Shown here piece after piece: positions 25,935 to 33,369 of a stretch of 33,815 bases of DNA; position 1 is the stretch's first letter, and each line of letters opens with the position of its first letter. The notes under the pieces are model-generated. The model did not search any database, was not told the DNA's origin, and worked only from the letters and a program-made list of their open reading frames with translations. A program made the position numbers and the translations under genes. Source of the stretch: JAUSEW01 sp964414015 (GTDB lineage: Bacteria > Patescibacteriota > Microgenomatia > Levybacterales > UBA12049); assembly GCA_964414015.1 (NCBI GenBank), contig CAYPUE010000004.1, positions 1-33,815 of the forward strand, in the 5' to 3' direction.

Positions 25935-27403
25935 AAAAAATTGAGACTCTTATTCTAATTTTAATCCTTGCAGGCGGATTTTTAGTCAGATTTTACCATT
26001 TCAGCAGTCCTGTTGGAGATTGGCATTCGTGGCGACAGTCAGATACTTCAGCAGTCTCCAGAAATTTTGTTAAATTCGGTTTCGATATTTTGCATCCGCG
26101 TTTTGACGATCTTTCAAATGGAGTTTCTTTGATAGATAATCCGCAGGGTTATAGGTTTGTGGAATTTCCAATTTATAATATTTTTCAAGCGGGATTATTC
26201 CAGACGTTTAGTAAATTTACTATTGAAGAATGGGGAAGGCTTGTTACTATATTCTCTTCATTATCTGCAGTTGTATTTCTCTATCTGCTACTTAAGAAAC
26301 ATGTTTCTGGCCGGGCAGGTTTGGCAGGCGCATTCTTTTATGCTTTTGTTCCGTATAATATTTATTTCAGCCGAACCATTCTTCCCGATCCATTGATGAT
26401 CGCATTTTTCTTAGGAGGTTTGTTTTTCTTCGACCAATATCTTGACGCAAAAGCTGCAAGCAGCAAATACACATATTATCTATTGGCAATAATACTTACC
26501 GCATCAGCGCTTCTTATAAAACCATTCGTAGTTTTTTTCTTTTTAGCATACTTGTATCTAATCTTTATGAAAAGGGGGCTATCTGGTTTCAAGAAGCTGG
26601 ACGTATGGCTATTTTTCATTATTTCTATACTTCCATTTATTCTTTGGAGAGTATGGATGCAGCAATTTCCGGAGGGTATTCCGCAGAGCAACTGGCTATT
26701 TAACGGAACAGGAATAAGATTTAAAGGAGCGTGGTTTCGGTGGATTTTCGCAGAACGAATAGCGCGTGAGATGCTTGGTTTTTGGGGATTGGCATTTGTC
26801 GTATTAGGAATGATAGTAAAACCAGGTAAAAGAGAGAAATTGTTTTTCTTAACCTTTATTATATCCTCCTTGGCTTATCTTACGGTTTTTGCCACAGGGA
26901 ATGTTCAGCATGATTATTACCAAATTCTGATAGTTCCTACGCTTGCGATATTTTTCGCAAAAGGGATTGACTGGGCGCTTTCTTTAGCCAGGGGCAGCAT
27001 ACATTACTTGACGATAGCTGCAGTTATTATTGGAACGACATTATTTATGTTAATGTTCGGATGGTTTGTGGTAAGAGATTTTTATTCGATACAGCACCCA
27101 TCCATAATAGAGGCCGGTCAGGCAGTTGATATGCTGACTCCAAAAGACGCGAAAGTTATCGCTCCCTACAACGGAGATACGACATTTTTGTATTTCACCA
27201 AAAGACAGGGATGGCCTGTTTTCGAGAGAACACTCAAGGAGTTTAAGAAGGCAGGAGCATCGTATATCGCCTTTGCCGATCCAACCAAAGAAGAATTAAA
27301 TTTCCAAACGTTATTTAAACCGGTAGCCATAACAGCCACGTACGCAATATTCGATCTTAATAAGCCAACCCCGCAAGGCTTACTGGAACAGAAAAAGAAC
27401 TAA
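25931..27403 (+). CDS. GT39-family (PMT/ArnT-like) membrane glycosyltransferase
   Basis: A 490-residue protein. The first helix (7-22) is followed by FSSPVGDWHSWRQSDTSAVSRNF, whose DWHSWRQ acidic loop is characteristic of this family in which a polyprenyl-phosphate-linked sugar is transferred on the outer face of the membrane. PQGYRFVEFPIYNIF and FSRTILPDPLMIAFF (about 150-165) are further family markers. About eleven helices are present, followed by a 90-residue soluble C-terminal domain (AVDMLTPKDAKVIAPYNGDT). Its ATG overlaps the fusion gene's TGA as ATGA, so the two are co-translated. It is one of several GT-C proteins here, which fits a glycan assembled mainly outside the membrane. Confidence 0.85.
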   Translation: MKKIETLILILILAGGFLVRFYHFSSPVGDWHSWRQSDTSAVSRNFVKFGFDILHPRFDDLSNGVSLIDNPQGYRFVEFPIYNIFQAGLFQTFSKFTIEEWGRLVTIFSSLSAVVFLYLLLKKHVSGRAGLAGAFFYAFVPYNIYFSRTILPDPLMIAFFLGGLFFFDQYLDAKAASSKYTYYLLAIILTASALLIKPFVVFFFLAYLYLIFMKRGLSGFKKLDVWLFFIISILPFILWRVWMQQFPEGIPQSNWLFNGTGIRFKGAWFRWIFAERIAREMLGFWGLAFVVLGMIVKPGKREKLFFLTFIISSLAYLTVFATGNVQHDYYQILIVPTLAIFFAKGIDWALSLARGSIHYLTIAAVIIGTTLFMLMFGWFVVRDFYSIQHPSIIEAGQAVDMLTPKDAKVIAPYNGDTTFLYFTKRQGWPVFERTLKEFKKAGASYIAFADPTKEELNFQTLFKPVAITATYAIFDLNKPTPQGLLEQKKN

Positions 27404-27404
27404 G

Positions 27405-28607
27405 ATGAAAATATTGCTTGTTTCATCATTTTTGCCCTATCCTCTTTATTCCGGCGGGCACATCCGCTTGTACAATCTCATAAAAGGTTTATCCGGAAAA
27501 CATAAAATAACTCTTGTTTGCGAGAAAAGAGATTATCAAACAGAAAAAGACGTTTTGGAAATGGAAAAGATTTGCGAAAAGGTAATAACAGTTGACAGAA
27601 AAAAGCAATGGTCTTGGCAAAATATATTAACATCAGGTTTTTCCATGAACCCATTTCTTACAGTTGGACACGCGAATAATGATATGAGAAACAAGATTGG
27701 CGAATTATTAAGCAGTACGGATTTTGACTTAATTCACGCTGAAACTTTTTACATTCTTCAAAATGTACCCCAGACCGAAATTCCTATTGTTCTAGCAGAA
27801 CATAATATTGAATATTTAGTTTACGAGCGTTTTGCCAGAAATGCACCCTTTTTCGTAAAACCATTCCTATATTTAGATATTGCTAAAATAAAATATCAAG
27901 AGCAAAAAGCTTGGGATAGGGCGAAAAAATTAATTGCGGTATCAAGCCAGGATAAAGAGATGATGGGGACAAGAGATATTAAGATTGTCTCGAACGGAGT
28001 AGACCTCGCAATATTTACAATTTACAATTTACAATTAACAATTAACAAAATAGAAAAGAGGATTTTGTTTATAGGGGATTTTAAATGGATAGAAAATAGG
28101 GATGCGGCGAAGTGGATTTTAAAAGAAATATGGCCGGAAATAAAATCAAAAATCATCCCGCAAGTGGCGGGACAAAAATCAAAATTAACACTTTGGATAG
28201 TTGGGAAGAGAATTCCGCAAGAGATTAAAAATTTGGGAGATGAAAATGTTATTTTTGAAGAAAATGCTCCTGCAGATACTAATTTAATTTACCAAAAAGC
28301 AGATATATTGTTAGCGCCAATTCGGGTTGGAGGAGGAACAAGTTTTAAAATTTTGGAGGCAATGGCAAGCGGAGTGCCTGTTGTCACAACAGAACTTGGT
28401 AATTCAATTAATGCGAAAGAAGGTAGAGAAATTATTCTTGCAGAAACTTCATCGGATTTTGCAAAAAGAACAATAGAAATTCTAACAGATAATAAGGCTT
28501 ATGCAGATATCGCAAATAACGCCAGGAAATTCATAGAGGAAAATTACACTTGGGAAAAAATTATTAAAAAATTAGAAGCGGTTTATAAGGAGGCAGTTAC
28601 GAAATGA
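27405..28607 (+). CDS. GT4 family glycosyltransferase
   Basis: A 400-residue GT-B enzyme opening with ILLVSSFLPYPLYSGGHIRLYNLIKGLS, which places it in the group with PEP-CTERM/EpsH-type sugar transferases. LIHAETFYIL, VLAEHNIEYLVYERF and KLIAVSSQDKEMM lead to IVSNGVD at the end of the N-domain. The C-domain has ILFIGDFKWIENRDAAKWIL, LTLWIVGKRIP, ADILLAPIRVGGGTSFKILEAMASGVPVVTT and ends with FIEENYTWEKI. Two repeat insertions sit in loops: 28013-28047 in the interdomain linker right after SNGVD, and 28142-28181 (palindrome flanked by AAAATCA units) before LWIVGK. It starts one base after the GT39 gene and overlaps the next gene as ATGA. Confidence 0.88.
   Translation: MKILLVSSFLPYPLYSGGHIRLYNLIKGLSGKHKITLVCEKRDYQTEKDVLEMEKICEKVITVDRKKQWSWQNILTSGFSMNPFLTVGHANNDMRNKIGELLSSTDFDLIHAETFYILQNVPQTEIPIVLAEHNIEYLVYERFARNAPFFVKPFLYLDIAKIKYQEQKAWDRAKKLIAVSSQDKEMMGTRDIKIVSNGVDLAIFTIYNLQLTINKIEKRILFIGDFKWIENRDAAKWILKEIWPEIKSKIIPQVAGQKSKLTLWIVGKRIPQEIKNLGDENVIFEENAPADTNLIYQKADILLAPIRVGGGTSFKILEAMASGVPVVTTELGNSINAKEGREIILAETSSDFAKRTIEILTDNKAYADIANNARKFIEENYTWEKIIKKLEAVYKEAVTK
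28013..28047 (+). repeat. 7-bp array ATTTACA x 3 + ATTAACA x 2 in GT4 linker
   Basis: Five consecutive heptamers encode the residues IYNLQLTINK in the linker between the two Rossmann domains of the GT4. Confidence 0.85.
28142..28181. repeat. GC-rich palindrome flanked by AAAATCA heptamers inside GT4
   Basis: Arms TCCCGC (28156-28161) and GCGGGA (28167-28172) enclose the loop AAGTG. AAAATCA occurs twice on the left (28142-28155) and once on the right (28175-28181). The GC-rich stem stands out against the AT-rich gene. Confidence 0.7.
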
Positions 28608-29503
28608 TTGATTTATCAATAATAATTGTTAGTTACAATACTAAGTTTTTTTTAAAGAATTTATTAGATTCTATTGAAAAGTCTATCTTGAAAAGAATTA
28701 CTTATGAAGTGATTGTTATTGATAATGCATCATCCGACGGGTCGCCGTCGGAAATCTCAAATCTCAAATCTCAAATCTCAAATTTACGAGTTATTGTAAA
28801 CAAAAAAAATTTGGGGTTTGCGAAAGCGAATAATCAGGGAATAAAAGCTTCGCAGGAAAGCCGTTACCTTTTATTTTTAAATCCCGACACTCTCATGCGA
28901 AAAGATACAGTTGGGAAAATGATTAAGTTTATGGATACACATAAAGATGTCGGAGCATCCACCTGCAAAGTCATAATGCCAAATGGAGAAATTGATGATG
29001 CGAGCCATCGGGGTTTTCCTACTCCCTGGAACTCGTTTTCCTATTTTTCCGGACTTTCAAAAATATTTTCCAAGTCAAAATTATTTAACGGGTACAATTT
29101 GGGATGGATGGATTTTGGGAAAGCGCATGAAATAGATGCGTGTGCAGGAGCATTTATGTTGGTTCGGCGTTCAGCCGGAGAAGCAATTGGCTGGTGGGAT
29201 GAAGATTATTTTTTTTACGGAGAAGATTTAGATTTTTGTTACATGCTAAAACAAAAAGGCTGGAAGATATACTTCGTCCCGCAAGCTTCGATATTGCACT
29301 ACAAAGGAGTTGCCGGAGGAATTAAGAAGATTTCGCAGAATATTAGTACTGCAGATTTGGAAACCAAAAAAAGAGCAACCAAAGCAAGATTTGATGCTAT
29401 GAAAATCTTCTACAAAAAACACTACGAAAAGATTTATCCCAAATGGCTAACCTGGTTGGTATTTGCAGGAATAAGTATTAAAGAAAAATCTTCATCTTTA
29501 TAG
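28604..29503 (+). CDS. GT2 family glycosyltransferase (rhamnosyltransferase-like)
   Basis: A 299-residue GT-A enzyme with all hallmark motifs: DLSIIIVSYNTK, EVIVIDNASSDGS, NKKNLGFAKANNQG, FLNPDT (91-96), ACAGAFMLVRRSAGEAIGWW and FFYGEDLDFCYML (about 203-215), then a short basic C-terminus without a clear membrane segment. Between SSDGS and NKKNLGF, a palindrome (28733-28752) plus four AATCTCA units (28753-28780) add PSEISNLKSQISNL in frame. The insert of 48 nt is exactly 16 codons. The start overlaps the previous TGA as ATGA. The product is probably a transferase that builds the lipid-linked repeat unit on the cytoplasmic side. Confidence 0.9.
   Translation: MIDLSIIIVSYNTKFFLKNLLDSIEKSILKRITYEVIVIDNASSDGSPSEISNLKSQISNLRVIVNKKNLGFAKANNQGIKASQESRYLLFLNPDTLMRKDTVGKMIKFMDTHKDVGASTCKVIMPNGEIDDASHRGFPTPWNSFSYFSGLSKIFSKSKLFNGYNLGWMDFGKAHEIDACAGAFMLVRRSAGEAIGWWDEDYFFYGEDLDFCYMLKQKGWKIYFVPQASILHYKGVAGGIKKISQNISTADLETKKRATKARFDAMKIFYKKHYEKIYPKWLTWLVFAGISIKEKSSSL
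28733..28780. repeat. Perfect 8-bp palindrome followed by AATCTCA x 4 inside GT2
   Basis: Arms TCCGACGG (28733-28740) and CCGTCGGA (28745-28752) enclose GTCG. Four exact AATCTCA units (28753-28780) begin at the next base. The composite is 48 nt and keeps the frame. Confidence 0.85.
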
Positions 29504-29512
29504 TTTCAAATT

Positions 29513-30655
29513 ATGAGAATTGGAATTGATTGCCGGCTTTGGAATGAATCAGGAGTGGGGCGATATACAAGAAACCTCGTTTCTAATTTAGCCAAGATAG
29601 ATAAGAAGAATATCTATACTTTGTTTGTTTTATCAAAAGATTATGAAAACGTTGTTTCCCAAATGACAAATGATAAATGGCAAATAGTTAGAGCTGATAT
29701 TCGGTGGCATACTTTGGCAGAACAGATAAAATTTCCCTCAATTCTTAATCAGGAAAATTTAGATCTTGTTCATTTCCCATATTTCTCAATTCCGATTTTT
29801 TACAATAAACCTTTCATCATAACTATTCATGATCTTATTATTAACCATTTTCCTACAGGTAAAGCATCAACTCTTCCTTTGCCGATTTACGCTCTAAAGA
29901 TATTAGGCTACAAATACATAATTAAAAAAGCTGCCAAGAAAGCCAAGAAAATTATTACAGTTTCAAACGCAACGAAAATGGAAATTATTGATCATTTAGG
30001 GATTAACTCTAGTAAAATAACAGTAACATACGAAGGCGTAGAAGAAAGAATATCAAATATCAAATATCAAAAATCAAAAATAAATGGAAAATGGAAAATG
30101 TTAAATGATAAATATTTCCTGTCGGTTGGTAATGCGTATCCTCATAAAAATCTAGAAAGATTAATTGATGCATTTTTCAGCCTTTTAAGTAGGAAAAATT
30201 CCGACATCTTTTTGGTTTTGGTCGGAAAAGAAAACTTCTTTTATAAAAGATTAAAAGAAAAAGTAATAAACATGAAGCTTGAAAAAAATATTCTATTTTT
30301 TGGCAAAGCAACTGATGAAGAACTTTCTCAACTTTATAAAAATGCATTGGCACTTATAATGCCGTCTTTGATGGAGGGATTTGGCCTGCCTGCTTTGGAA
30401 GCAATGAGAAATAAATGTTTGGTTTTGGCAGCAGATATACCGTCTCTAAAAGAAACTTGTGGAGATGCGGCAATATATTTCGATCCGTACGATATTAAAG
30501 ATATTGCTCGAAAGATGACAGATGTTTACTTAAATAATATATATTATTTAAGTAAGAAGATAGGAAAAGGTTTGAAACGAGTTAAGCTTTTTTCTTGGGA
30601 GAAAATGGCAAAAGAAACGTTAAATGTATATAACGAAGCTCTTTCGGAATCTTAA
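29513..30655 (+). CDS. GT4 family glycosyltransferase (mannosyltransferase-like)
   Basis: A 380-residue GT-B enzyme. The N-domain reads RIGIDCRLWNESGVGRYTRNLV, DLVHFPYFSIP, ITIHDLIINHFPTG, ITVSNATKMEIIDHLGI and ITVTYEGV. The C-domain has YFLSVGNAYPHKNLERLIDAF, LVLVGKENFFYKRL, ILFFGKATDEELSQLYKNA and the E-x7-E motif EGFGLPALE (288-296), then AADIPSLKETCGDAA. The N-terminal part is the same subtype as the broken GT4 at 19839. Two repeat insertions are present: 29660-29687 in the loop after YTLFVLSK and 30049-30111 in the interdomain linker after YEGV, the latter 63 nt long and thus divisible by both 7 and 3. It lies 9 nt after the GT2 and 6 nt before maf. Confidence 0.9.
   Translation: MRIGIDCRLWNESGVGRYTRNLVSNLAKIDKKNIYTLFVLSKDYENVVSQMTNDKWQIVRADIRWHTLAEQIKFPSILNQENLDLVHFPYFSIPIFYNKPFIITIHDLIINHFPTGKASTLPLPIYALKILGYKYIIKKAAKKAKKIITVSNATKMEIIDHLGINSSKITVTYEGVEERISNIKYQKSKINGKWKMLNDKYFLSVGNAYPHKNLERLIDAFFSLLSRKNSDIFLVLVGKENFFYKRLKEKVINMKLEKNILFFGKATDEELSQLYKNALALIMPSLMEGFGLPALEAMRNKCLVLAADIPSLKETCGDAAIYFDPYDIKDIARKMTDVYLNNIYYLSKKIGKGLKRVKLFSWEKMAKETLNVYNEALSES
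29660..29687 (+). repeat. 7-bp array CAAATGA x 2, TAAATGG, CAAATAG in GT4 N-domain
   Basis: Four heptamers encode QMTNDKWQI in the loop after the YTLFVLSK strand, the same place as the array in the broken GT4 at 19976. Confidence 0.75.
30049..30111 (+). repeat. Composite 7-bp array (9 units) in GT4 linker
   Basis: Units AATATCA x 3, AAAATCA, AAAATAA, ATGGAAA x 2, ATGTTAA, ATGATAA follow one another without interruption. They encode 21 residues between YEGV and YFLSVGN. Confidence 0.8.
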
Positions 30656-30661
30656 TATAGA

Positions 30662-31258
30662 ATGACAAAAGTAAAAATAATTCTTGCTTCAAAGTCGCCC
30701 AGAAGAATAGCGATCCTAAAGCAAATCGGAGCTCATTTTGAATCTGTTCCAAGCCAATTCAAAGAAACTCAAAACCTAAAGAACGTTACTGTGCCAAACG
30801 TTAAAAGATTGATCGTAGATAATGCTAAAGGCAAAGCTTTGGATGTAGCAAGTAAATTAGGAGATGGAATATTTCTTGGTGTAGATACTTTGATTGTATG
30901 CGAAAATAAAATTTTAGGAAAACCCAAAGACAAAAAAGATGCGAAAGAAATGCTTAATTTCTTAAGCGGTAAAATGCATCAAGTTTTCTCAGCGATAGCG
31001 CTTATTAGAAAAGAAAAAGATAAGCAAAAAATTTTATCCGCGTGCGATATTGCAAAAGTATATTTTAAATTTTTATCCACTAAAGAAATTGACGATTATG
31101 TAATATCGGGTGAGCCTTTGGACAAAGCAGGAGGATATGGAATTCAAGGCAGAGGCGCCATATTTGTCAGGAAAATTGCCGGAGATTATTATACCGTAGT
31201 CGGTCTTCCTCTAGCTAAATTATTGAATATTAGCAGGAAAATGAATATAGAAATTTAG
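30662..31258 (+). CDS. maf: Maf family nucleoside triphosphate pyrophosphatase
   Basis: A 198-residue cytoplasmic enzyme that hydrolyses non-canonical or methylated nucleoside triphosphates to monophosphates. The family motifs are present: ILASKSPRRIAIL (7-19), VDTLIV near 78 (the catalytic-base region), GKPKDKKDA, FLSGKMHQVFSA, and GYGIQGRGAIFVRKIAGD...VVGLPLAKL near the end. Length is normal. It starts 6 nt after the GT4 stop and may ride on its transcript although it is not a glycan gene. Its TAG overlaps the TAA of the converging MerR gene by 3-4 bp, with no terminator between them. Confidence 0.93.
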   Translation: MTKVKIILASKSPRRIAILKQIGAHFESVPSQFKETQNLKNVTVPNVKRLIVDNAKGKALDVASKLGDGIFLGVDTLIVCENKILGKPKDKKDAKEMLNFLSGKMHQVFSAIALIRKEKDKQKILSACDIAKVYFKFLSTKEIDDYVISGEPLDKAGGYGIQGRGAIFVRKIAGDYYTVVGLPLAKLLNISRKMNIEI

Positions 31259-32076
31259 ATGGGAAATCCAATCGTGGTTTGATAATCGTATTGGGACACT
31301 GTATTTAATGGACAATATTTATAAATGTCAAACCCTGGACTTTTAAGGGATATTTTTTCTTTCTCTAAATAATTAAAGAGTTTTTGGTATACCAAAATTA
31401 AATATTCGTAAGGGCCATTATATTCGAAAGCCAGTGCTTTTGTTTTGGGATACTCTTTGAAATAAAAATTATCTGGCAATTTCCGTGCGTCAATCCTTGG
31501 GATTGAGCCACGAAGAACAAGAGCGATTTCAAGTGGGGTATTTTTAGGATTATAGGCAGAGTTTAAGTAAAATACTATTGCTCGATTTTCGCATTGTAGT
31601 TTTAATTTTCTTGCTTCTTTCAGAAGAGTTTTTATATAGTTAGTGATTTTTGCATATTCACCGTGTTCAACTGTCATGCGGAATAACATATATGATCCAA
31701 AACTTTTAGTTTGAAAAACGTTTTTAAAATTGTCGTCCTTGAATAGAAAAGTTTTTATTTTTTCCAAGAATTTATATTCTTTTTCTTTTTTCTGGATGTC
31801 TTCTTTCAGAACTTTTAATCTATTTAATAATGTCGTTTCGACAGAATTAGTCTTAATCTGTTTTAGGGGAACATGAAAGTTTTGTAGAAGCTTAATCTTT
31901 AAAAAATCTCGAGCTTGTCTTGGGTTATAAAAACGATAACTGTTGGATGGGTCAATTACAGCAGGTTTGAATAGTCCCTTTTTCTCATAAAACCTAAGAG
32001 TTCTAGGAGTTGTTCTGCAAATTTCAGCAAATGGTTGAATAGTTAAAAGATTGACTTGACTTTGACCTTGCGTCAT
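31255..32076 (-). CDS. MerR-family regulator with GyrI-like effector domain (BmrR-like)
   Basis: A 273-residue regulator. The winged helix-turn-helix is at about 10-60: LTIQPFAEICRTTPRTLRFYEKKGLF and SNSYRFYNPRQ. A charged coiled coil (about 80-110, rich in K and E) makes the dimer. The remainder (about 118-273) is a GyrI/AraC effector-binding domain with a SYMLFRM strand, KAL/AFEYNGPYEYL and a C-terminal TIGFPI, as in BmrR-type sensors of lipophilic cations or drugs. It faces away from the gene at 32129 across a 52-nt region with two dyads, one reaching its own ATG, so autoregulation and control of the divergent genes are likely. Neither a transporter nor another classic BmrR target is in view. 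Confidence 0.88.
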   Translation of the reverse strand: MTQGQSQVNLLTIQPFAEICRTTPRTLRFYEKKGLFKPAVIDPSNSYRFYNPRQARDFLKIKLLQNFHVPLKQIKTNSVETTLLNRLKVLKEDIQKKEKEYKFLEKIKTFLFKDDNFKNVFQTKSFGSYMLFRMTVEHGEYAKITNYIKTLLKEARKLKLQCENRAIVFYLNSAYNPKNTPLEIALVLRGSIPRIDARKLPDNFYFKEYPKTKALAFEYNGPYEYLILVYQKLFNYLEKEKISLKSPGFDIYKYCPLNTVSQYDYQTTIGFPI

Positions 32077-32118
32077 AGTTTATAGTATACAAACTATAAG
32101 GCTAAAAGTAAAGCCTTA
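32075..32118. promoter_or_regulatory. Divergent regulatory region with two inverted repeats
   Basis: Dyad 1 has arms ATAGTTT (32075-32081) and AAACTAT (32091-32097), around a 9-nt centre. Dyad 2 has arms TAAGGCT (32097-32103) and AGCCTTA (32112-32118). On the minus strand TTTACT (32112-32107), 17 nt and TATACT (32089-32084) form a promoter with 7 nt to ATG 32076. On the plus strand TTGACC (32062-32067) and TATACA (32086-32091), 18 nt apart, may serve 32129. The dyads are likely MerR-type operators. Confidence 0.5.
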
Positions 32119-32128
32119 GAGTTTTATT

Positions 32129-32680
32129 ATGGAAAGGGAAAAGAATTTCTATGTAAGAATAGATTTGCAAGTCGAAGCAGAAAGTGGGGGACAGATTCTT
32201 GGAATTGTCAATAATTTTTTAAACAATTCTGGGAACGATAGCATAAGGATTAAACTATTGGGAATGGCTATGGGTCCGCAAAGAACACCAGTATTGCCCC
32301 AGTTAGCAGATATAACTCTCAATAATCTTCCTGTTATCTCAAGCCAACGGGAGACTCAAGGGGTTGATGATGTTTTTAGAAAAATTTTAGAAGCTATTAA
32401 ATCTGGCTCTGGGTTCGTTGTTGGTATGGATACAGCAGTGAAGCTTACCCGTTCCCTGCCTGGTCTTACTAAGGAAAATCTTTATTATTGGGAGAGAAAA
32501 GGACATATTCATCCTGACATTGTTCAACGCGGAGCAAAAAAAGCCAGAATATTCTCTACGGAAGATGCGTTTAAAATAGCTTATATATGGAAAATTCGTC
32601 AAGAGGGCTTTGGATTGCCTACGGCGGCAAAAATGGCAGAACAAGAACTTTTAAGAATTAAAGAAAGCAAGTCAGAATAG
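32129..32680 (+). CDS. MerR-like DNA-binding protein with an unusual N-terminal domain
   Basis: A 183-residue protein. The C-terminal part (about 100-175) is a MerR-type winged helix: TAVKLTRSLPGLTKENLYYW, then ERKGHIHPDI, RIFSTEDAFKIAYIWKI and GFGLPTAAKMAE. In ordinary MerR proteins this domain is N-terminal and followed by a coiled coil. Here it is preceded by about 95 residues that begin FYVRIDLQVEAESGGQILG and resemble a small alpha/beta ligand or dimerisation domain I do not recognise. It is divergent from the BmrR-like gene and shares its regulatory region. The direct repeat TTTATAGTATAC before the following gene suggests both are controlled by one of these two regulators. Confidence 0.72.
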   Translation: MEREKNFYVRIDLQVEAESGGQILGIVNNFLNNSGNDSIRIKLLGMAMGPQRTPVLPQLADITLNNLPVISSQRETQGVDDVFRKILEAIKSGSGFVVGMDTAVKLTRSLPGLTKENLYYWERKGHIHPDIVQRGAKKARIFSTEDAFKIAYIWKIRQEGFGLPTAAKMAEQELLRIKESKSE

Positions 32681-32696
32681 AGATCGAACAGTAATA

Positions 32697-32709
32697 TTTA
32701 TAGTATACT
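32697..32709 (+). promoter_or_regulatory. -10 region/repeat element upstream of the 32716 gene
   Basis: TTTATAGTATAC (32697-32708) is identical to 32079-32090 in the MerR regulatory region. TATACT (32704-32709) ends 6 nt before ATG 32716, which predicts a leaderless transcript. No -35 box is evident, in keeping with an activator-dependent promoter. Confidence 0.45.
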
Positions 32710-32715
32710 GAAAAT

Positions 32716-33276
32716 ATGGAGAATAAAATTTTGTATTTTGGTTATGGGGCGAATAGCCAGCGGGAGATGATGGAAGCCATCACCGGCAGTAAAAATCTTG
32801 TAGGGCAACCGGGAGTTTTGCGAGGTTTTAAGCTTTGTATTCAAAAAATGAGCCAGGTTCCAGATTCAGTTTTCCCTAATTCTCCAGTAGCAGTTTCCCC
32901 CAAACAAATTCTAAAAGAAAGTTGGTCTGATAATTTTGAGACGTATATTATTAAGCCAGGAGAAGAAACGGATGAAGTAGTAGGAACTGTTTGGAAATTG
33001 ACTCCACTTGAGCGAGAACTAGTTAGGGATTGGGAGCTGGTTGATTTTGGGTGGTATAAAGATATAAAAGCAAAAGCACTAACAACGGATGAGGAAGAAG
33101 TAGATATTCAAACAGAAGGTTTTCGCGAGGGACAAGAAATAGATAGGGAAGTTGAGGGTAAAAATTACAAACCTTTTTTAAATACGTTGGAAGATTTTCA
33201 AAGAGTTGCGGAAAAAGCAAGAAAAGAATATTTCGAAAGAACTAGAATACAAGAAGGCGTTCTTCCTAGAGCATAG
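32716..33276 (+). CDS. Gamma-glutamylcyclotransferase-like (GGCT/AIG2 fold) protein
   Basis: A 186-residue protein. ILYFGYGANSQREMM (5-19) is the glycine-rich substrate loop of the GGCT fold (usual form YGxNx). GVLRGFKLCIQ and VVGTVWKLT are further strands of the fold, and Glu107 in DWELVDFGWYKDI occupies the place of the catalytic glutamate. This fold cyclises gamma-glutamyl amines or similar amides with release of 5-oxoproline; the exact substrate varies and cannot be inferred. The C-terminal third is charged, with a KARKEYFERTRIQEG helix. It stands alone after the MerR-like gene, 35 nt away, behind its own -10 element. Confidence 0.72.
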   Translation: MENKILYFGYGANSQREMMEAITGSKNLVGQPGVLRGFKLCIQKMSQVPDSVFPNSPVAVSPKQILKESWSDNFETYIIKPGEETDEVVGTVWKLTPLERELVRDWELVDFGWYKDIKAKALTTDEEEVDIQTEGFREGQEIDREVEGKNYKPFLNTLEDFQRVAEKARKEYFERTRIQEGVLPRA

Positions 33277-33304
33277 GTTCGTTACGTTTTACGTCCCAAC
33301 AAGT

Positions 33305-33332
33305 CACTACGATAATACGTATCATCATAGTG
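33305..33332. repeat. 28-bp imperfect dyad upstream of the last GT4
   Basis: Outer arms CACTA and TAGTG, inner arms GAT/ATC and the centre ATACGTAT, with two mismatched positions. In minus-strand RNA both mismatches become G-U pairs. It lies 26 bp upstream of the extended -10 at 33355, so it is an operator candidate. Confidence 0.5.
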
Positions 33333-33354
33333 GAGAGAAATAAGAGCTAAAGAC

Positions 33355-33363
33355 TGATATAAT
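33355..33363 (+). promoter_or_regulatory. Extended -10 promoter of the GT4 at 33370
   Basis: TGA followed by a perfect TATAAT (33358-33363) is an extended -10. The GTG start is 6 nt downstream, so the transcript is probably leaderless. No good -35 box is visible. Confidence 0.55.
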
Positions 33364-33369
33364 TGATTT

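Noticed and set aside
19976..30111. Repeat arrays as a CRISPR
   Set aside because: Units are 7 bp, contiguous, without spacers, and lie inside coding sequence.
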